From positions 372,001 to 436,000 of the forward strand of contig NZ_RXLO01000002.1 in assembly GCF_003958645.1 (NCBI RefSeq): DNA of 64,000 bases, given 5' to 3'. The translations under genes were made by a program, and so were the position numbers. The stretch comes from Chitinophaga rhizosphaerae. Its GTDB lineage: Bacteria > Bacteroidota > Bacteroidia > Chitinophagales > Chitinophagaceae. Below the pieces are notes generated by a model. That model ran no database searches, was not told where the DNA came from, and saw nothing but the letters and a program-made list of their open reading frames with translations. Below, piece after piece: positions 8,070 to 17,333 of this stretch (positions within the stretch are counted from its first letter, which is position 1; each line of letters begins with the position of its first letter).

Positions 8070-9356
8070 CTATCGCAGTACCATCTGGCGGTCTGCGTCG
8101 AGGCGCAGCATGATGAAGATGAGCATGGTGAACGTCATGAGCGACGAACCGCCGTAACTCACCAGTGGCAAGGGAATCCCGATCACCGGCGCCAGACCGA
8201 TGGTCATCATGATATTGATGGCCAGGTGGAAAAAGATGATGGAAGCCACGCTATAGGCATAGACGCGGCTGAAGGTACTTCGCTGCCTTTCGGCGATGAA
8301 AATGATCCGGAAGAGCAGGGACACGTAAATCCCCAGGAATATCATACTCCCGACAAAGCCGAAGTCTTCGCCGATGGTGCAGAAAATGAAGTCGGTAGAT
8401 TGTTCCGGCACGAAATCGAACCGGGTTTGCGTGCCTTTGAGGTACCCTTTTCCCCAGAACCCGCCCGAGCCGATGGCGATCATGGACTGGCGGGTGTTGT
8501 ACGTGGCCTTGGGGTCGTTTTCCTTCCCCAGCATCACGTAAATGCGGCGCACATGGTAATCTTTTAAGACATTGGAAAACACGAACGGCACTACGTGCAT
8601 CACGAACGAGGCACAAAATGCCCAGATGCCTACGATGAACGCCAGGCGGGATTTGTTCCGCCGGATCTGGAAACGGTTGAAATAAACGGCGAGCGCGGCT
8701 ACGCCGGTAAAAATGTAGAGGAGGATGAATTTATCGACCAGCAAGGCACTCAGTACGAGCACGATACTGGAAAATGCGATTACGAGCAATACCCCGGGCA
8801 AACCTTCCCGGTACATGACGAGAAAGAAAGCCAGGTAAACCAATGCCAGCCCCGTTTCGTTCTGCAGGATGATGATCCCCAGGGGTACGATCACCATGGC
8901 CACGGCGATGAGTCGCGAACGGAGCTTGGTGAAATCCGTTTCCATGGCCGATATGTATTTCGCCAAGGCCAGCGCGGTACATAGCTTGGTGAATTCGGCG
9001 GGCTGGAACCGGAAACCGCCCAGCTCGAGCCACGAATTGGACCCCTTCACGCCCGTTCCGATGGCCAACACTACGAGCAACAGCAATATACCAAAGGCAT
9101 AGAAGAGGTTGGCGGTGGCGGTGAAGAACTTGGAGTCGGTGAGCCAGATCCCCGACGCAAGCACGATGGACACGCCAAACCACAATACCTGCCTGGCCCA
9201 GTTTTTATTCTGGGAAAGGATGTTCTGTATCACCTGGTCGCCCTCCCGGTATTCTGCGGCGAAAATCGCCAGGAAGCCGATGAATACCAGAGCGAGGTAC
9301 ATCCCGAGAACGGGCCAGTCGATGCCTGCGGTCAGTTTCGCTTGTGAGCGGTTCAT
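8070..9356 (-). CDS. rodA: Rod-shape SEDS glycosyltransferase RodA
   Basis: 428 residues with about ten membrane segments, member of the SEDS family (RodA/FtsW/SpoVE) that polymerises lipid II into glycan strands. Family landmarks are GVKGSNSWLELGGFRFQPAEFTK, QNETGLALVYLAFFLVM, GSGGFWGKGYLKGTQTRFDFVPEQSTDFIF and the C-terminal PLVSYGGSSL. It lies 24 bases after the gene for its transpeptidase partner PBP2, at the end of the mreBCD cluster. This is the usual elongasome arrangement, and the location distinguishes it from FtsW. Confidence 0.95.
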   Translation of the reverse strand: MNRSQAKLTAGIDWPVLGMYLALVFIGFLAIFAAEYREGDQVIQNILSQNKNWARQVLWFGVSIVLASGIWLTDSKFFTATANLFYAFGILLLLVVLAIGTGVKGSNSWLELGGFRFQPAEFTKLCTALALAKYISAMETDFTKLRSRLIAVAMVIVPLGIIILQNETGLALVYLAFFLVMYREGLPGVLLVIAFSSIVLVLSALLVDKFILLYIFTGVAALAVYFNRFQIRRNKSRLAFIVGIWAFCASFVMHVVPFVFSNVLKDYHVRRIYVMLGKENDPKATYNTRQSMIAIGSGGFWGKGYLKGTQTRFDFVPEQSTDFIFCTIGEDFGFVGSMIFLGIYVSLLFRIIFIAERQRSTFSRVYAYSVASIIFFHLAINIMMTIGLAPVIGIPLPLVSYGGSSLMTFTMLIFIMLRLDADRQMVLR

Positions 9357-9380
9357 GTTATGGTTTTGCGCGTTTTACTT

Positions 9381-11345
9381 TTAGTGTCCGAGTATTTTCC
9401 GCATGATCACGGCTCCTTCGGCGCCCGCGTAGCTCACGCTGTTGAGGGAGTCGAGTTTGGATTTATGCTTGATCTCCGGCGAGAACGTATTGGCGTCGAG
9501 CATTTTTTGCAGGATGGGCTTACGTTTCACGGAAATACTGTCTGTCAGATATTTTTCCAGCAGCAGCGCCGCGATGGGCACAGCATAAGTGGTGCTGAAA
9601 CCGGAGTTTTCCACCACCACGCATAGCGCGATCTTCGGATCGTCTTTCGGCGCAAAGCAAACGAACAGCGAGTGGTCTTTCAACTGAACGACCTTGCCGT
9701 TGATCCGTGCTTTGTTTTCCGCCGTACCGGTTTTGCCGCATACGTCGATCCCTTCGATCTGTGCGCCGCGCGCCGTACCCTGTTTCACCACGTCTTCCAT
9801 CCCCAAAATCACGCTATTGAAGGATTCGGTGGAAATATGCGCTACGGTCTGCTTCTTTTTATATTTATCCAGTATCTTGGAATTATCGTTATCCACGCTC
9901 TCCACGAAGTGCGGAATGTAATACGATCCGCGGTTGGCGATGATACACATGGCGTTGGCCATCTGCAGCGGCGTGAGGCCCAATTGGCCCTGGCCCATGC
10001 CCACATACATTTCCGAGCAACTGTTCCATACATTGTTATATACGCGGTTCATCCGCGCCGTATCGGGTACCACGCCCCTGCTTTCAGACGGGATGTCAAT
10101 CCCGGTCTGCCGGCCGAAGCCCATCGCGTTGAGGTATTCCACGAATTTCGCCTGTCCCTTTTTGACGCCGCCCCATTTGGGCGCATCCACTGAAAGACGG
10201 TACAGGTGCATGAAATAACTGTTACAGGAGTTGGCGAGCGCCGCGCGCATATTGGCCGCGTGGCCGGGATTGCTGTGCAGACAACGGGAGAACCGGCCGC
10301 AAAGACCGTACCCGCCGCGACAGTTGAACCCGAAACTGGGCGTGATCACCCCTTCGTCCAACGCAATGAGGCCCGTGATGGGTTTCATGGTGGAGCCCGG
10401 CGGATAATAAGCCTGGATGGGCCGGTTGAACATGGGTTTCACCGTATCCGTCAACAAAATCCCGAGGTTCCTGGCTTTGTTGGAGCCGGACAGCAGGTTG
10501 GGGTCGAAAGACGGGCCGCTCACCATGGTGAGGATGCCGCCGGTTTTGGGGTCGATGGCCACGATGCTGCCGATCTTGCCCTTCATGAGATTTTCACCGA
10601 GCACCTGCAGCTCGATGTCCAGCGCCAGCCGCAGGTTTTTACCCGCGATGGCGGCCGTATCGAAGATCCCTCCTTCAAGGGCACCCTGAGGCCGGTTCAG
10701 GTTATCTTTTACCAGGTATTGAATGCCGCGCTGCCCCATGAGAATATCTTCATAAGTCCGCTCCAGCCCCGTCATACCGATATAATCGCCTTGCTGGTAA
10801 GCACTGTATTTGCCGGACGTATCGTTGAGCATGCCGGGCGAAACTTCGCTGATATATCCGAGGAAATTGGCGCCCACGCCGTAGGGGTACGAGCGGACGG
10901 GCCGCTGCACCAGTTCGAATCCGGGCTGGAACAGGTACATGCTTTCCTGGAGTTTGCCGTACATGTCGGGCGATAGCAGGCTGGAGAATACCGACGGGCG
11001 GCGGGGCCCTTCCCGGTTCCGCGCCACCTGGATCCGGCGGTTGAATTCCTTCATGTCGATATTCAGGACCTCGCACATGTACGCCGTATCGATGTTCTTT
11101 ACGTTGATGGGGGTCACCATGAGGTCGTACAATGCTTCGTTGCGCATCACCGGGCGGCCATGGCGGTCGTACACGATGCCTCGGCTGGGGTAGATCACCT
11201 TGCGGAGATGGGCGTTGGCGTCTGCCAGTTTGGAATATTTCGTTTCCACGACCTGCAGAAAAAACAGTCTCGCCACGATCACCAATACGGTGCCGAGCAT
11301 GATGAACTGGATGACGCGCCTCCTGGACTGATTAAAAACGGACAT
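9381..11345 (-). CDS. mrdA: Penicillin-binding protein 2, elongation transpeptidase
   Basis: 654 residues: a short cytoplasmic N-terminus, one membrane anchor (about 11-31), a dimerisation domain and the transpeptidase domain. Catalytic motifs are the SxxK serine at Ser318 (STMK), SCN at 373-375 and KTG in VCGKTGTAENK near 536. It cross-links peptidoglycan during cylindrical growth with RodA and MreBCD. It sits between mreD (34-base gap) and rodA (24-base gap) in one operon. The C-terminal tail after the KTG motif is about 100 residues. No anomalies were seen. Confidence 0.95.
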   Translation of the reverse strand: MSVFNQSRRRVIQFIMLGTVLVIVARLFFLQVVETKYSKLADANAHLRKVIYPSRGIVYDRHGRPVMRNEALYDLMVTPINVKNIDTAYMCEVLNIDMKEFNRRIQVARNREGPRRPSVFSSLLSPDMYGKLQESMYLFQPGFELVQRPVRSYPYGVGANFLGYISEVSPGMLNDTSGKYSAYQQGDYIGMTGLERTYEDILMGQRGIQYLVKDNLNRPQGALEGGIFDTAAIAGKNLRLALDIELQVLGENLMKGKIGSIVAIDPKTGGILTMVSGPSFDPNLLSGSNKARNLGILLTDTVKPMFNRPIQAYYPPGSTMKPITGLIALDEGVITPSFGFNCRGGYGLCGRFSRCLHSNPGHAANMRAALANSCNSYFMHLYRLSVDAPKWGGVKKGQAKFVEYLNAMGFGRQTGIDIPSESRGVVPDTARMNRVYNNVWNSCSEMYVGMGQGQLGLTPLQMANAMCIIANRGSYYIPHFVESVDNDNSKILDKYKKKQTVAHISTESFNSVILGMEDVVKQGTARGAQIEGIDVCGKTGTAENKARINGKVVQLKDHSLFVCFAPKDDPKIALCVVVENSGFSTTYAVPIAALLLEKYLTDSISVKRKPILQKMLDANTFSPEIKHKSKLDSLNSVSYAGAEGAVIMRKILGH

Positions 11346-11379
11346 GGCAGGTTCCTGGATTTATGACTTTTATGGCCCC

Positions 11380-11889
11380 TTATTTCCTGCTGAAAAACAA
11401 CAGTTCGTAGATCAGGATCAGCAACAAACTGGCTGTGGTAGACAACAAGATCTTCGTCAACAGGTACAGGGGATCAGCAAAACTGAAAACGGACAAACAA
11501 AAATACGCGATGTGATGCAAAAGGACCATAACGGTCACATAAATCGCGAACTGGGAAATGCCCATCGTGGTAACGGAGGGCGTGCGCTGGGGGCCTTCGA
11601 AGCCGCCTTGCGGGCTGAGGATGTTGAGCACGAACGGGCGCAGGTAAGCGATGAACACGCAGGCCGCGGCGTGGATGCCCATGGAGTCGGAGAACATGTC
11701 GAGCGTGAGGCCGAGCAACAGGCCCAGGAACTGGAGCGCCGGGCGGGGGATGTTGAAAGGCAACAGCAGGACGAAGAGCATGTAAAGGTAAGGGTTCACC
11801 ATCTGGTGCACGAGTATCCGGTCCAGCACCATTACCTGGAACAGGATCAGCAAAATGAATCGGATGATATTTCTTAACAGTATGCTCAT
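11380..11889 (-). CDS. mreD: Rod shape-determining protein MreD
   Basis: 169 residues and strongly hydrophobic with about five membrane segments (FILLILFQVMVLDRILV, LYMLFVLLLPFNIP and others), typical of the small MreD subunit. The family is weakly conserved in sequence, so the call rests on size, topology and its place between mreC and PBP2. Its ATG overlaps the mreC stop codon by 4 bases, which suggests coupled translation. Confidence 0.9.
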   Translation of the reverse strand: MSILLRNIIRFILLILFQVMVLDRILVHQMVNPYLYMLFVLLLPFNIPRPALQFLGLLLGLTLDMFSDSMGIHAAACVFIAYLRPFVLNILSPQGGFEGPQRTPSVTTMGISQFAIYVTVMVLLHHIAYFCLSVFSFADPLYLLTKILLSTTASLLLILIYELLFFSRK

Positions 11890-12785
11890 TTCAACATTTT
11901 GCGTGTCGAATCTTCCAGCCGCTCCTGCTCGTCGCGCAGCAGGTTCTCGATGACGTACACGTATTGCAGGTTGTAAAAATTAGTGGCCAGTTTGAGGCGG
12001 ATGGTAACCGAGGTACTCGCTTTCTCACCGATGTAAAAGGTGTCGATGTACCCGATATTCATGTTTTCGGGGAACACGGCCGAGAAGCCGCTCGTCACCA
12101 CCGTATCGCCCTTATGCAGTTTGGCGCTGCGGGGCACGTCTTTCATCGTCACATACCCGCCGTCGTACCCGTCCCAATACACCGTTCCGATCTCGCCCGA
12201 ATTTTTGAGGCGGGAACTGAAGCTGAAGGAAGAGGTGCTGCCGTTGGATTTGGTGAGCAGGGAAATGATGACGGCGTAGTTTTCCGAAGCCGTGCGCACC
12301 ACGCCCACCACGCCGTTCGGCCCGATCACGCCCATGTTGGGGCGGATACCGTCTTTGGAACCGCGGTTGATGGTGATGAAGTTGACGGGCTTGTTAACGG
12401 AGTTGTTCACGACTTTGGCGCTGCGGTAGAGGAACTTGCGGACCTCCGTGCCGAGGAGCTTGCGGGCCGTATCGTTGGTAAATTTCCGGAGGGTGTCAAA
12501 TTTCACCTGGGAAGCCGTATCCTTTTTCTCGAAGCTGGTAGGCAATTGCTGGAGCAGCGCGAGGTTTTCCGACACGAGGCTGTCGTTGGTGGATTTGAGG
12601 TGGAAATAATACTGGATATCGTTGTAGCGGGTGTACAGTTTGCCGGAGACGCCGTTGGCGGAATTGAGGTAAACGGTACGTTGGAAATTATTGGTCCGGA
12701 AAACGAAAACCAAGCAAATCACTTCCAGCAGCAAAAACAGAAAGAAGTTGAAGTACCGCCGTAAGAAAATGATCAGATTGCGCAC
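11886..12785 (-). CDS. mreC: Rod shape-determining protein MreC
   Basis: 299 residues. The N-terminus is cytoplasmic and basic, followed by one membrane helix (about 11-28), a coiled coil and a periplasmic beta-barrel domain. Recognisable segments are NRGSKDGIRPNMGVIGPNGVVGVV and KLHKGDTVVTSGFSAVFPENMNIGYID, the two beta domains of MreC. It scaffolds PBP2 and links MreB to the periplasmic enzymes. It is separated from mreB by 67 bases that contain a hairpin with a T run only on the opposite strand. Confidence 0.93.
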   Translation of the reverse strand: MRNLIIFLRRYFNFFLFLLLEVICLVFVFRTNNFQRTVYLNSANGVSGKLYTRYNDIQYYFHLKSTNDSLVSENLALLQQLPTSFEKKDTASQVKFDTLRKFTNDTARKLLGTEVRKFLYRSAKVVNNSVNKPVNFITINRGSKDGIRPNMGVIGPNGVVGVVRTASENYAVIISLLTKSNGSTSSFSFSSRLKNSGEIGTVYWDGYDGGYVTMKDVPRSAKLHKGDTVVTSGFSAVFPENMNIGYIDTFYIGEKASTSVTIRLKLATNFYNLQYVYVIENLLRDEQERLEDSTRKMLK

Positions 12786-12813
12786 TGGATACGAGTCTAA
12801 GGATTCCGGATAT

Positions 12814-12854
12814 CATCCCGGCATGCCTGGGGCAAGCCGGGATGTGTTTTTTTT
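12814..12854 (+). terminator. Terminator-like hairpin facing against the mre operon
   Basis: Stem CATCCCGGC (12814-12822) / GCCGGGATG (12836-12844) followed on the plus strand by TG and a run of eight T. In the direction of mreB-mreC transcription (minus) the same hairpin is not followed by T, so it should not terminate the operon strongly. It could stop antisense transcription or stabilise the mreB message. Confidence 0.65.
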
Positions 12855-13875
12855 ATTGCATCAGGAAAGGATACTTGCCGATATGTTTCAGGGCAATGCC
12901 GGTGCCTCTTACTACCGCGCGCAGCGGATCGTCTGCTACATGAACGGGCAGTTTGATCTTCTGGCTCAGGCGCTTGTCCAGCCCGCGCAACAGGGCGCCA
13001 CCGCCGGTGAGGTAAAGGCCGCGGCGGTAAATGTCCGCTGCCAGCTCGGGCGGGGTGGTTTCCAATGCTTTCAGGATGGCTTCTTCGATCTTGAAGATCG
13101 ATTTGTCCAGCGCTTCGGCTATTTCCTGGTAAGATACCATGATCTGTTTGGGGATACCGGTCACAAGGTCGCGACCGTTCACGGGGATGTCGTCCGGCGG
13201 ATTGTCCAGCTCTTTCAGGGCAGACCCGATCTGGATCTTGATCTGCTCTGCCGTGCGCTCACCGATAAGCAGTGAGTGGTAACGGCGAAGGGCTTCCATG
13301 ATGTCGGCCGTAAATTCGTCGCCCGCGATGCGGATAGACTGGTCGCACACGATCCCTGCGAGGGCGATCACGGAGATGCCGGTGGTACCGCCTCCGATGT
13401 CGATGATCATGTTACCGACCGGTTCTTCCACGTCTATACCGATACCGAGGGCCGCGGCCATCGGTTCGTGAATGAGATACACTTCCTTGGCGCCCGCCTG
13501 CTCCGCAGAGTCGCGCACCGCGCGTTTCTCCACTTCCGTGATGGACGACGGGATGCAGATCACCATCTTCCAGCTCGGGGCGAACAACGGCTTCTTGGGA
13601 TAAACCATCTTGATCAGCTCGCGGAGCATCCCCTCTGCCGCATTAAAGTCTGCGATCACACCGTCTTTCAGCGGACGGATGGTGCGCAGGTACTCGTGCG
13701 TTTTTTCGTGCATCATCATTGCCTTTTTACCAACGGCAACGATCTTTCCACTGGCCCTTTCAATAGCCACGATGGAAGGTTCGTCTACCACCACCTGATC
13801 GTTATGAATGATCAGTGTATTGGCGGTACCGAGGTCAATTGCAATCTCCTGAGTTAAAAAGTTAAAGAAGCCCAT
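12853..13875 (-). CDS. mreB: Actin-like rod shape-determining protein MreB
   Basis: 340 residues with the full actin-fold signature set: phosphate-1 loop IDLGTANTLI (about 14-23), connect and phosphate-2 segment MIIDIGGGTTGISVIAL, and adenosine motif YLTGGGALLRGLD. It forms membrane-bound filaments that guide PBP2/RodA. It is the first gene of the operon mreB-mreC-mreD-mrdA-rodA, with a consensus -7 box 13 bases before its ATG. The presence of the whole operon predicts a rod-shaped cell at some growth stage. Confidence 0.97.
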   Translation of the reverse strand: MGFFNFLTQEIAIDLGTANTLIIHNDQVVVDEPSIVAIERASGKIVAVGKKAMMMHEKTHEYLRTIRPLKDGVIADFNAAEGMLRELIKMVYPKKPLFAPSWKMVICIPSSITEVEKRAVRDSAEQAGAKEVYLIHEPMAAALGIGIDVEEPVGNMIIDIGGGTTGISVIALAGIVCDQSIRIAGDEFTADIMEALRRYHSLLIGERTAEQIKIQIGSALKELDNPPDDIPVNGRDLVTGIPKQIMVSYQEIAEALDKSIFKIEEAILKALETTPPELAADIYRRGLYLTGGGALLRGLDKRLSQKIKLPVHVADDPLRAVVRGTGIALKHIGKYPFLMQ

Positions 13876-13888
13876 TGTTTGATACGGT

Positions 13889-13896
13889 CAAAAATA
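13889..13896 (-). promoter_or_regulatory. Putative -7 box of the mre operon
   Basis: Minus-strand TATTTTTG fits TAnnTTTG and ends 13 bases before the mreB ATG. The rest of the 13876-14031 gap is AT-rich and shows no gene. Confidence 0.55.
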
Positions 13897-14031
13897 TTTG
13901 AATGCAAAAATGAATAATTCTAACGAATATACGATGCAATTATTGGATTATTCAAGAAGTTCAGCGGAAATAAATAAAAGAAATGCTATATGCATATTTT
14001 CGCTATCTGTGAACCCTGTACGACGAATTAC

Positions 14032-15309
14032 TTAGCTGAATTCATACCCAATGTCGCGACGATAATACTTGCCCCCGAATGAAATGCTGTCGGCAGTCTC
14101 CCTGGAATGCGCCAATGCCTGCTGCAAATCGCTTGCCAAAGATGTGATGGCGAGCACGCGGCCGCCGTTGGTGAGTGTTTTTCCGCCATCGGCTTTCGAG
14201 CCGGCGTGGAAAACGATCTGATCGGCCGTGGGAGCGGGAATGCCGGTGATTTCCTTACCTTTTTCGTAGGCCTCGGGGTACCCTCCGCTCACAAGCATGA
14301 TGGTAGCCGCGGCGCGCGGATCTTCGGTGATGGTCACTTTATCGAGCTGCCGGTGCTTTACGGCGGTGAAGAGGTCCAGCAGATCGTTCTGGAGCCTGGG
14401 CATTACGACCTCCGTTTCGGGGTCGCCCATGCGGCAGTTGTATTCGATAACGAAGGGGTCGCCCTCTACGTTGATCAATCCGAAGAAAATGAACCCGTGG
14501 TAAACGATGCCTTCTGCGGCCAGTCCGGCCACGGTAGGCCGTACCACGCGGTCTTCCACTTTCTTCATGAAAGCCGTGTCTGCAAATGGAACGGGCGAAA
14601 TGGCGCCCATGCCGCCGGTGTTGAGGCCGGTGTCCCCTTCACCAATTCGTTTATAATCCTTGGCGGAAGGGAGCAATACGTAATGCTGGCCGTCGCTCAA
14701 AGCGAAGGCAGACATTTCGATGCCGGTGAGGAATGCTTCCACGACCACCTTTTTGCTGGCGTCTCCGAATTTGGCGGATTTGATCATCTCGGTGTATTCG
14801 GCGATGGCTTCTTCGTGGGTGGCTGCGATCACGACACCTTTGCCCAATGCGAGGCCGTCGGCCTTCAGCACAACGGGGAGGGTGTGAGCGGCGATATAGG
14901 CGAGGCCTTCTTCGAAGTTGGCTTCGCTGAATTCGCGATAGGCGGCGGTGGGGATGTTGTGGCGGAGCATGAACTCCTTGGCGAAGGCCTTGCTGCCTTC
15001 CAGCCGGGCTCCGGACCTGGAGGGGCCGATCACGGGAATGTGCTGCAGGGCGGGGTCTGCGCCGAAGAAATCGTAGATGCCCAATACCAGGGGCTCTTCG
15101 GAGCCGGGCAGGAGCAAATCGATCTGTTTATCGATGCAGAAGGCTTTGATGCCTTCGAAATCGGAGACGGAAAGGTTGACGTTTTCGCCATAGGCGGGCG
15201 TTCCCGCATTGCCGGGGGCGATGTAGAGCTTGGTGCATGCAGGACTTTGAGCCATCTTCCAGGCCAGGGCATGTTCCCGGCCACCGCTACCTAACAGTAA
15301 AATGTTCAT
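14032..15309 (-). CDS. purD: Phosphoribosylamine-glycine ligase
   Basis: 425 residues from the ATG at 15309. The open frame extends 25 codons further upstream, but homologues begin at MNILLLGSGGREHALAWK. This is the second step of the purine pathway: phosphoribosylamine plus glycine plus ATP gives GAR. The N-terminal domain has the GSGGREHA loop. The ATP-grasp region contains LPVVLKADGLALGKGV, and the metal-binding segment is EYNCRMGDPETEV. It is transcribed alone, divergent from the POT transporter. A possible -7-like TTACTTTG (minus strand, near 15382-15390) would give a leader of about 65 bases. Confidence 0.96.
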   Translation of the reverse strand: MNILLLGSGGREHALAWKMAQSPACTKLYIAPGNAGTPAYGENVNLSVSDFEGIKAFCIDKQIDLLLPGSEEPLVLGIYDFFGADPALQHIPVIGPSRSGARLEGSKAFAKEFMLRHNIPTAAYREFSEANFEEGLAYIAAHTLPVVLKADGLALGKGVVIAATHEEAIAEYTEMIKSAKFGDASKKVVVEAFLTGIEMSAFALSDGQHYVLLPSAKDYKRIGEGDTGLNTGGMGAISPVPFADTAFMKKVEDRVVRPTVAGLAAEGIVYHGFIFFGLINVEGDPFVIEYNCRMGDPETEVVMPRLQNDLLDLFTAVKHRQLDKVTITEDPRAAATIMLVSGGYPEAYEKGKEITGIPAPTADQIVFHAGSKADGGKTLTNGGRVLAITSLASDLQQALAHSRETADSISFGGKYYRRDIGYEFS

Positions 15310-15490
15310 AATGGATTGAGACGTAATATATGAGGAGATTCCCTGCGCTCCGGCGAAACCTTGCACGCGCGGAAATTTTTGCAAAGTAAGGTCAAAAAAA
15401 CCGGTTTTTGGACGTGATAGTGCGAATTTCTTTATATTGCCTGATTAATTGAACTGTAACTGTATATTTTTTATTCAAAACTAACCATTT

Positions 15491-17227
15491 ATGAATCCAT
15501 CAGCTGTTGCGCTGGAGTCGGAGTCCCTGCAGAAGAAGGGTCATCCGAAGGGTCTTGGTGTGCTATTCGCTACCGAGATGTGGGAACGATTTAACTTCTA
15601 CGGAATGCGGGCCCTGCTTTCGCTGTTCCTCGTAAATGCACTGGCTTTCTCTGATGCGGACGCCTCTATTATTTACGGCGGCTTCCTCGGCCTGAGCTAT
15701 CTCACGCCCATGCTAGGCGGATACATCTCCGACCGCTTCCTCGGCAACCGCAATTGCATCCTTCTCGGCGGCCTCATCATGTCTATCGGCCAGTTGCTGC
15801 TGTTCTTCAGCGGCTGGATGTTCGAAGGCAACGTAGACTCCGCCCGCGGCATCATGTGGCTCGGCCTCTTCGTGATCATCATCGGCAACGGCTTCTTCAA
15901 ACCCAACATCTCCTCCATGGTAGGCCAGCTCTATCCGAAGGGAGACTCCCGGCTGGATTCCGCTTTCACCATCTTTTACATGGGAATCAACGTGGGCGCG
16001 TTCCTCGGTATGACCATCTGCCCGCTCCTGGGAGACGTTACCATCAACGAAGGAGAGCGCACCATCCAGGTGGCTTCCGCCTTCAAATGGGGCTTCCTCG
16101 CCGCCGGCGCAGCCATGTTCCTCGGCACCGTTCTTTTCTTTTACCTGAAAGATAAATATGTGATTACGCCCGACGGTAAAGCCGTGGGCGCCAAACCGAA
16201 ATTCACGAACCAGGCCGTTCAGGCCGGCGGCGAAGCGGAAAAAGCACACTTCACCTCCAAAGCCATCGGCATCGCCGGGGCCTTGCTCGTCATCCTCTTC
16301 TTCGCGATCCACTACCTTTCCCTCGATCCTAACGTAACTGTCCAGAATCCCATCAAGGTATGGGTATACCCGTTCATTTACGCTGCAGGCATCAGCCTGG
16401 CGGTATTGATCATGACAGACAAGTCCATCACCAAAATCGAGCGCGACCGTATCCTCGTACTCTACGCCGTGGCTTTCTTCGTGATCTTCTTCTGGGCTTG
16501 TTTCGAACAGGCGGGCTCTTCGCTCACCTTCATCGCCAGCTACCAGACAGACCGTCGCCTTTTCGGATGGGAAATGCCGGCCAGCTTCGTGCAAAACGCC
16601 AATTCCGCGTTCATCATCATATTCGCCTTTCCGATGAGCTTCCTCTGGTCTTGGCTGCAAACGCGCAAACTGGAGCCTATCTCCCCTGTAAAACAGGCCA
16701 TCGGCCTCGCTTTGCTTGCCCTCGGCTCCCTGATCATCGGGCTTTCCGTAAAAGGACTCGGGCAAACCGAGAAACTGGCGGTGATCTGGCTCATCGTGAT
16801 GTACCTGTTCCACACCATCGGCGAGCTGTGCCTGTCTCCCATCGGTCTATCCCTCGTGTCGAAACTGGCTCCGCTCCGCTTCTCGAGCCTGCTGATGGGC
16901 GTTTGGTTCATCGGTAACGCATCCGGCTACGCGCTGGCGGGCACCCTCGGCACCCTGCTCCCTCCTACCGGCAACAAGTTCCAGGACGCGGCCAAGGCCG
17001 GGATCGACCTGCAGGGCATCCTCGACAAAACCATCACGCCCACAGTGGAGCAGCTTTCCCAGCTGAAATCGCTCAACATCTCTGCGCATTACCCCCAGTT
17101 CCTGGGCTTTACCATCCATAACCTGTATGAATTTTTCATGGTGATGGTGATCCTCCCCGGCGCTGCTTCCCTGCTCCTTTTCCTGATCTCCGGGATCCTG
17201 AAAAAAGGAATGCACGGCGTTCGCTAA
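15491..17227 (+). CDS. Proton-coupled oligopeptide transporter, POT/PTR family
   Basis: 578 residues with 12 or more membrane segments. The proton-coupling motif ExxERF is at Glu29-Phe34 (EMWERFNFY). The MFS/POT loop GGYISDRFLGNRN and the signature FYMGINVGAFLG are present. It imports di- and tripeptides with protons (DtpT/PepT type). A terminator follows it, and the next gene is a second, unrelated peptide transporter (OPT family), pointing to peptide scavenging. Substrate range is inferred from family. Confidence 0.92.
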   Translation: MNPSAVALESESLQKKGHPKGLGVLFATEMWERFNFYGMRALLSLFLVNALAFSDADASIIYGGFLGLSYLTPMLGGYISDRFLGNRNCILLGGLIMSIGQLLLFFSGWMFEGNVDSARGIMWLGLFVIIIGNGFFKPNISSMVGQLYPKGDSRLDSAFTIFYMGINVGAFLGMTICPLLGDVTINEGERTIQVASAFKWGFLAAGAAMFLGTVLFFYLKDKYVITPDGKAVGAKPKFTNQAVQAGGEAEKAHFTSKAIGIAGALLVILFFAIHYLSLDPNVTVQNPIKVWVYPFIYAAGISLAVLIMTDKSITKIERDRILVLYAVAFFVIFFWACFEQAGSSLTFIASYQTDRRLFGWEMPASFVQNANSAFIIIFAFPMSFLWSWLQTRKLEPISPVKQAIGLALLALGSLIIGLSVKGLGQTEKLAVIWLIVMYLFHTIGELCLSPIGLSLVSKLAPLRFSSLLMGVWFIGNASGYALAGTLGTLLPPTGNKFQDAAKAGIDLQGILDKTITPTVEQLSQLKSLNISAHYPQFLGFTIHNLYEFFMVMVILPGAASLLLFLISGILKKGMHGVR

Positions 17228-17262
17228 TAAAATACCGTCGACAGACGTTTATATCCTTTCAG

Positions 17263-17293
17263 AAGGAGCAGGCATTTCCCCTGCTCCTTTTTT
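17263..17293 (+). terminator. Intrinsic terminator after the POT transporter
   Basis: Stem AAGGAGCAG (17263-17271) / CTGCTCCTT (17281-17289) followed by a T run. Confidence 0.9.
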
Positions 17294-17296
17294 ACT

Positions 17297-17304
17297 TATA
17301 TTTA
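17297..17304 (+). promoter_or_regulatory. Possible -7 box of the OPT transporter
   Basis: TATATTTA is one mismatch from TAnnTTTG and lies 29 bases before the ATG at 17334, just after the terminator of the preceding gene. Confidence 0.4.
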
Positions 17305-17333
17305 GGCCAAAACTGATATATATCTAACTGCTT

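Noticed and set aside
14107-15294. Plus-strand open frame of 395 codons opposite purD
   Set aside because: Shadow of purD; the Gly- and His-rich composition is typical of antisense frames in this genome.
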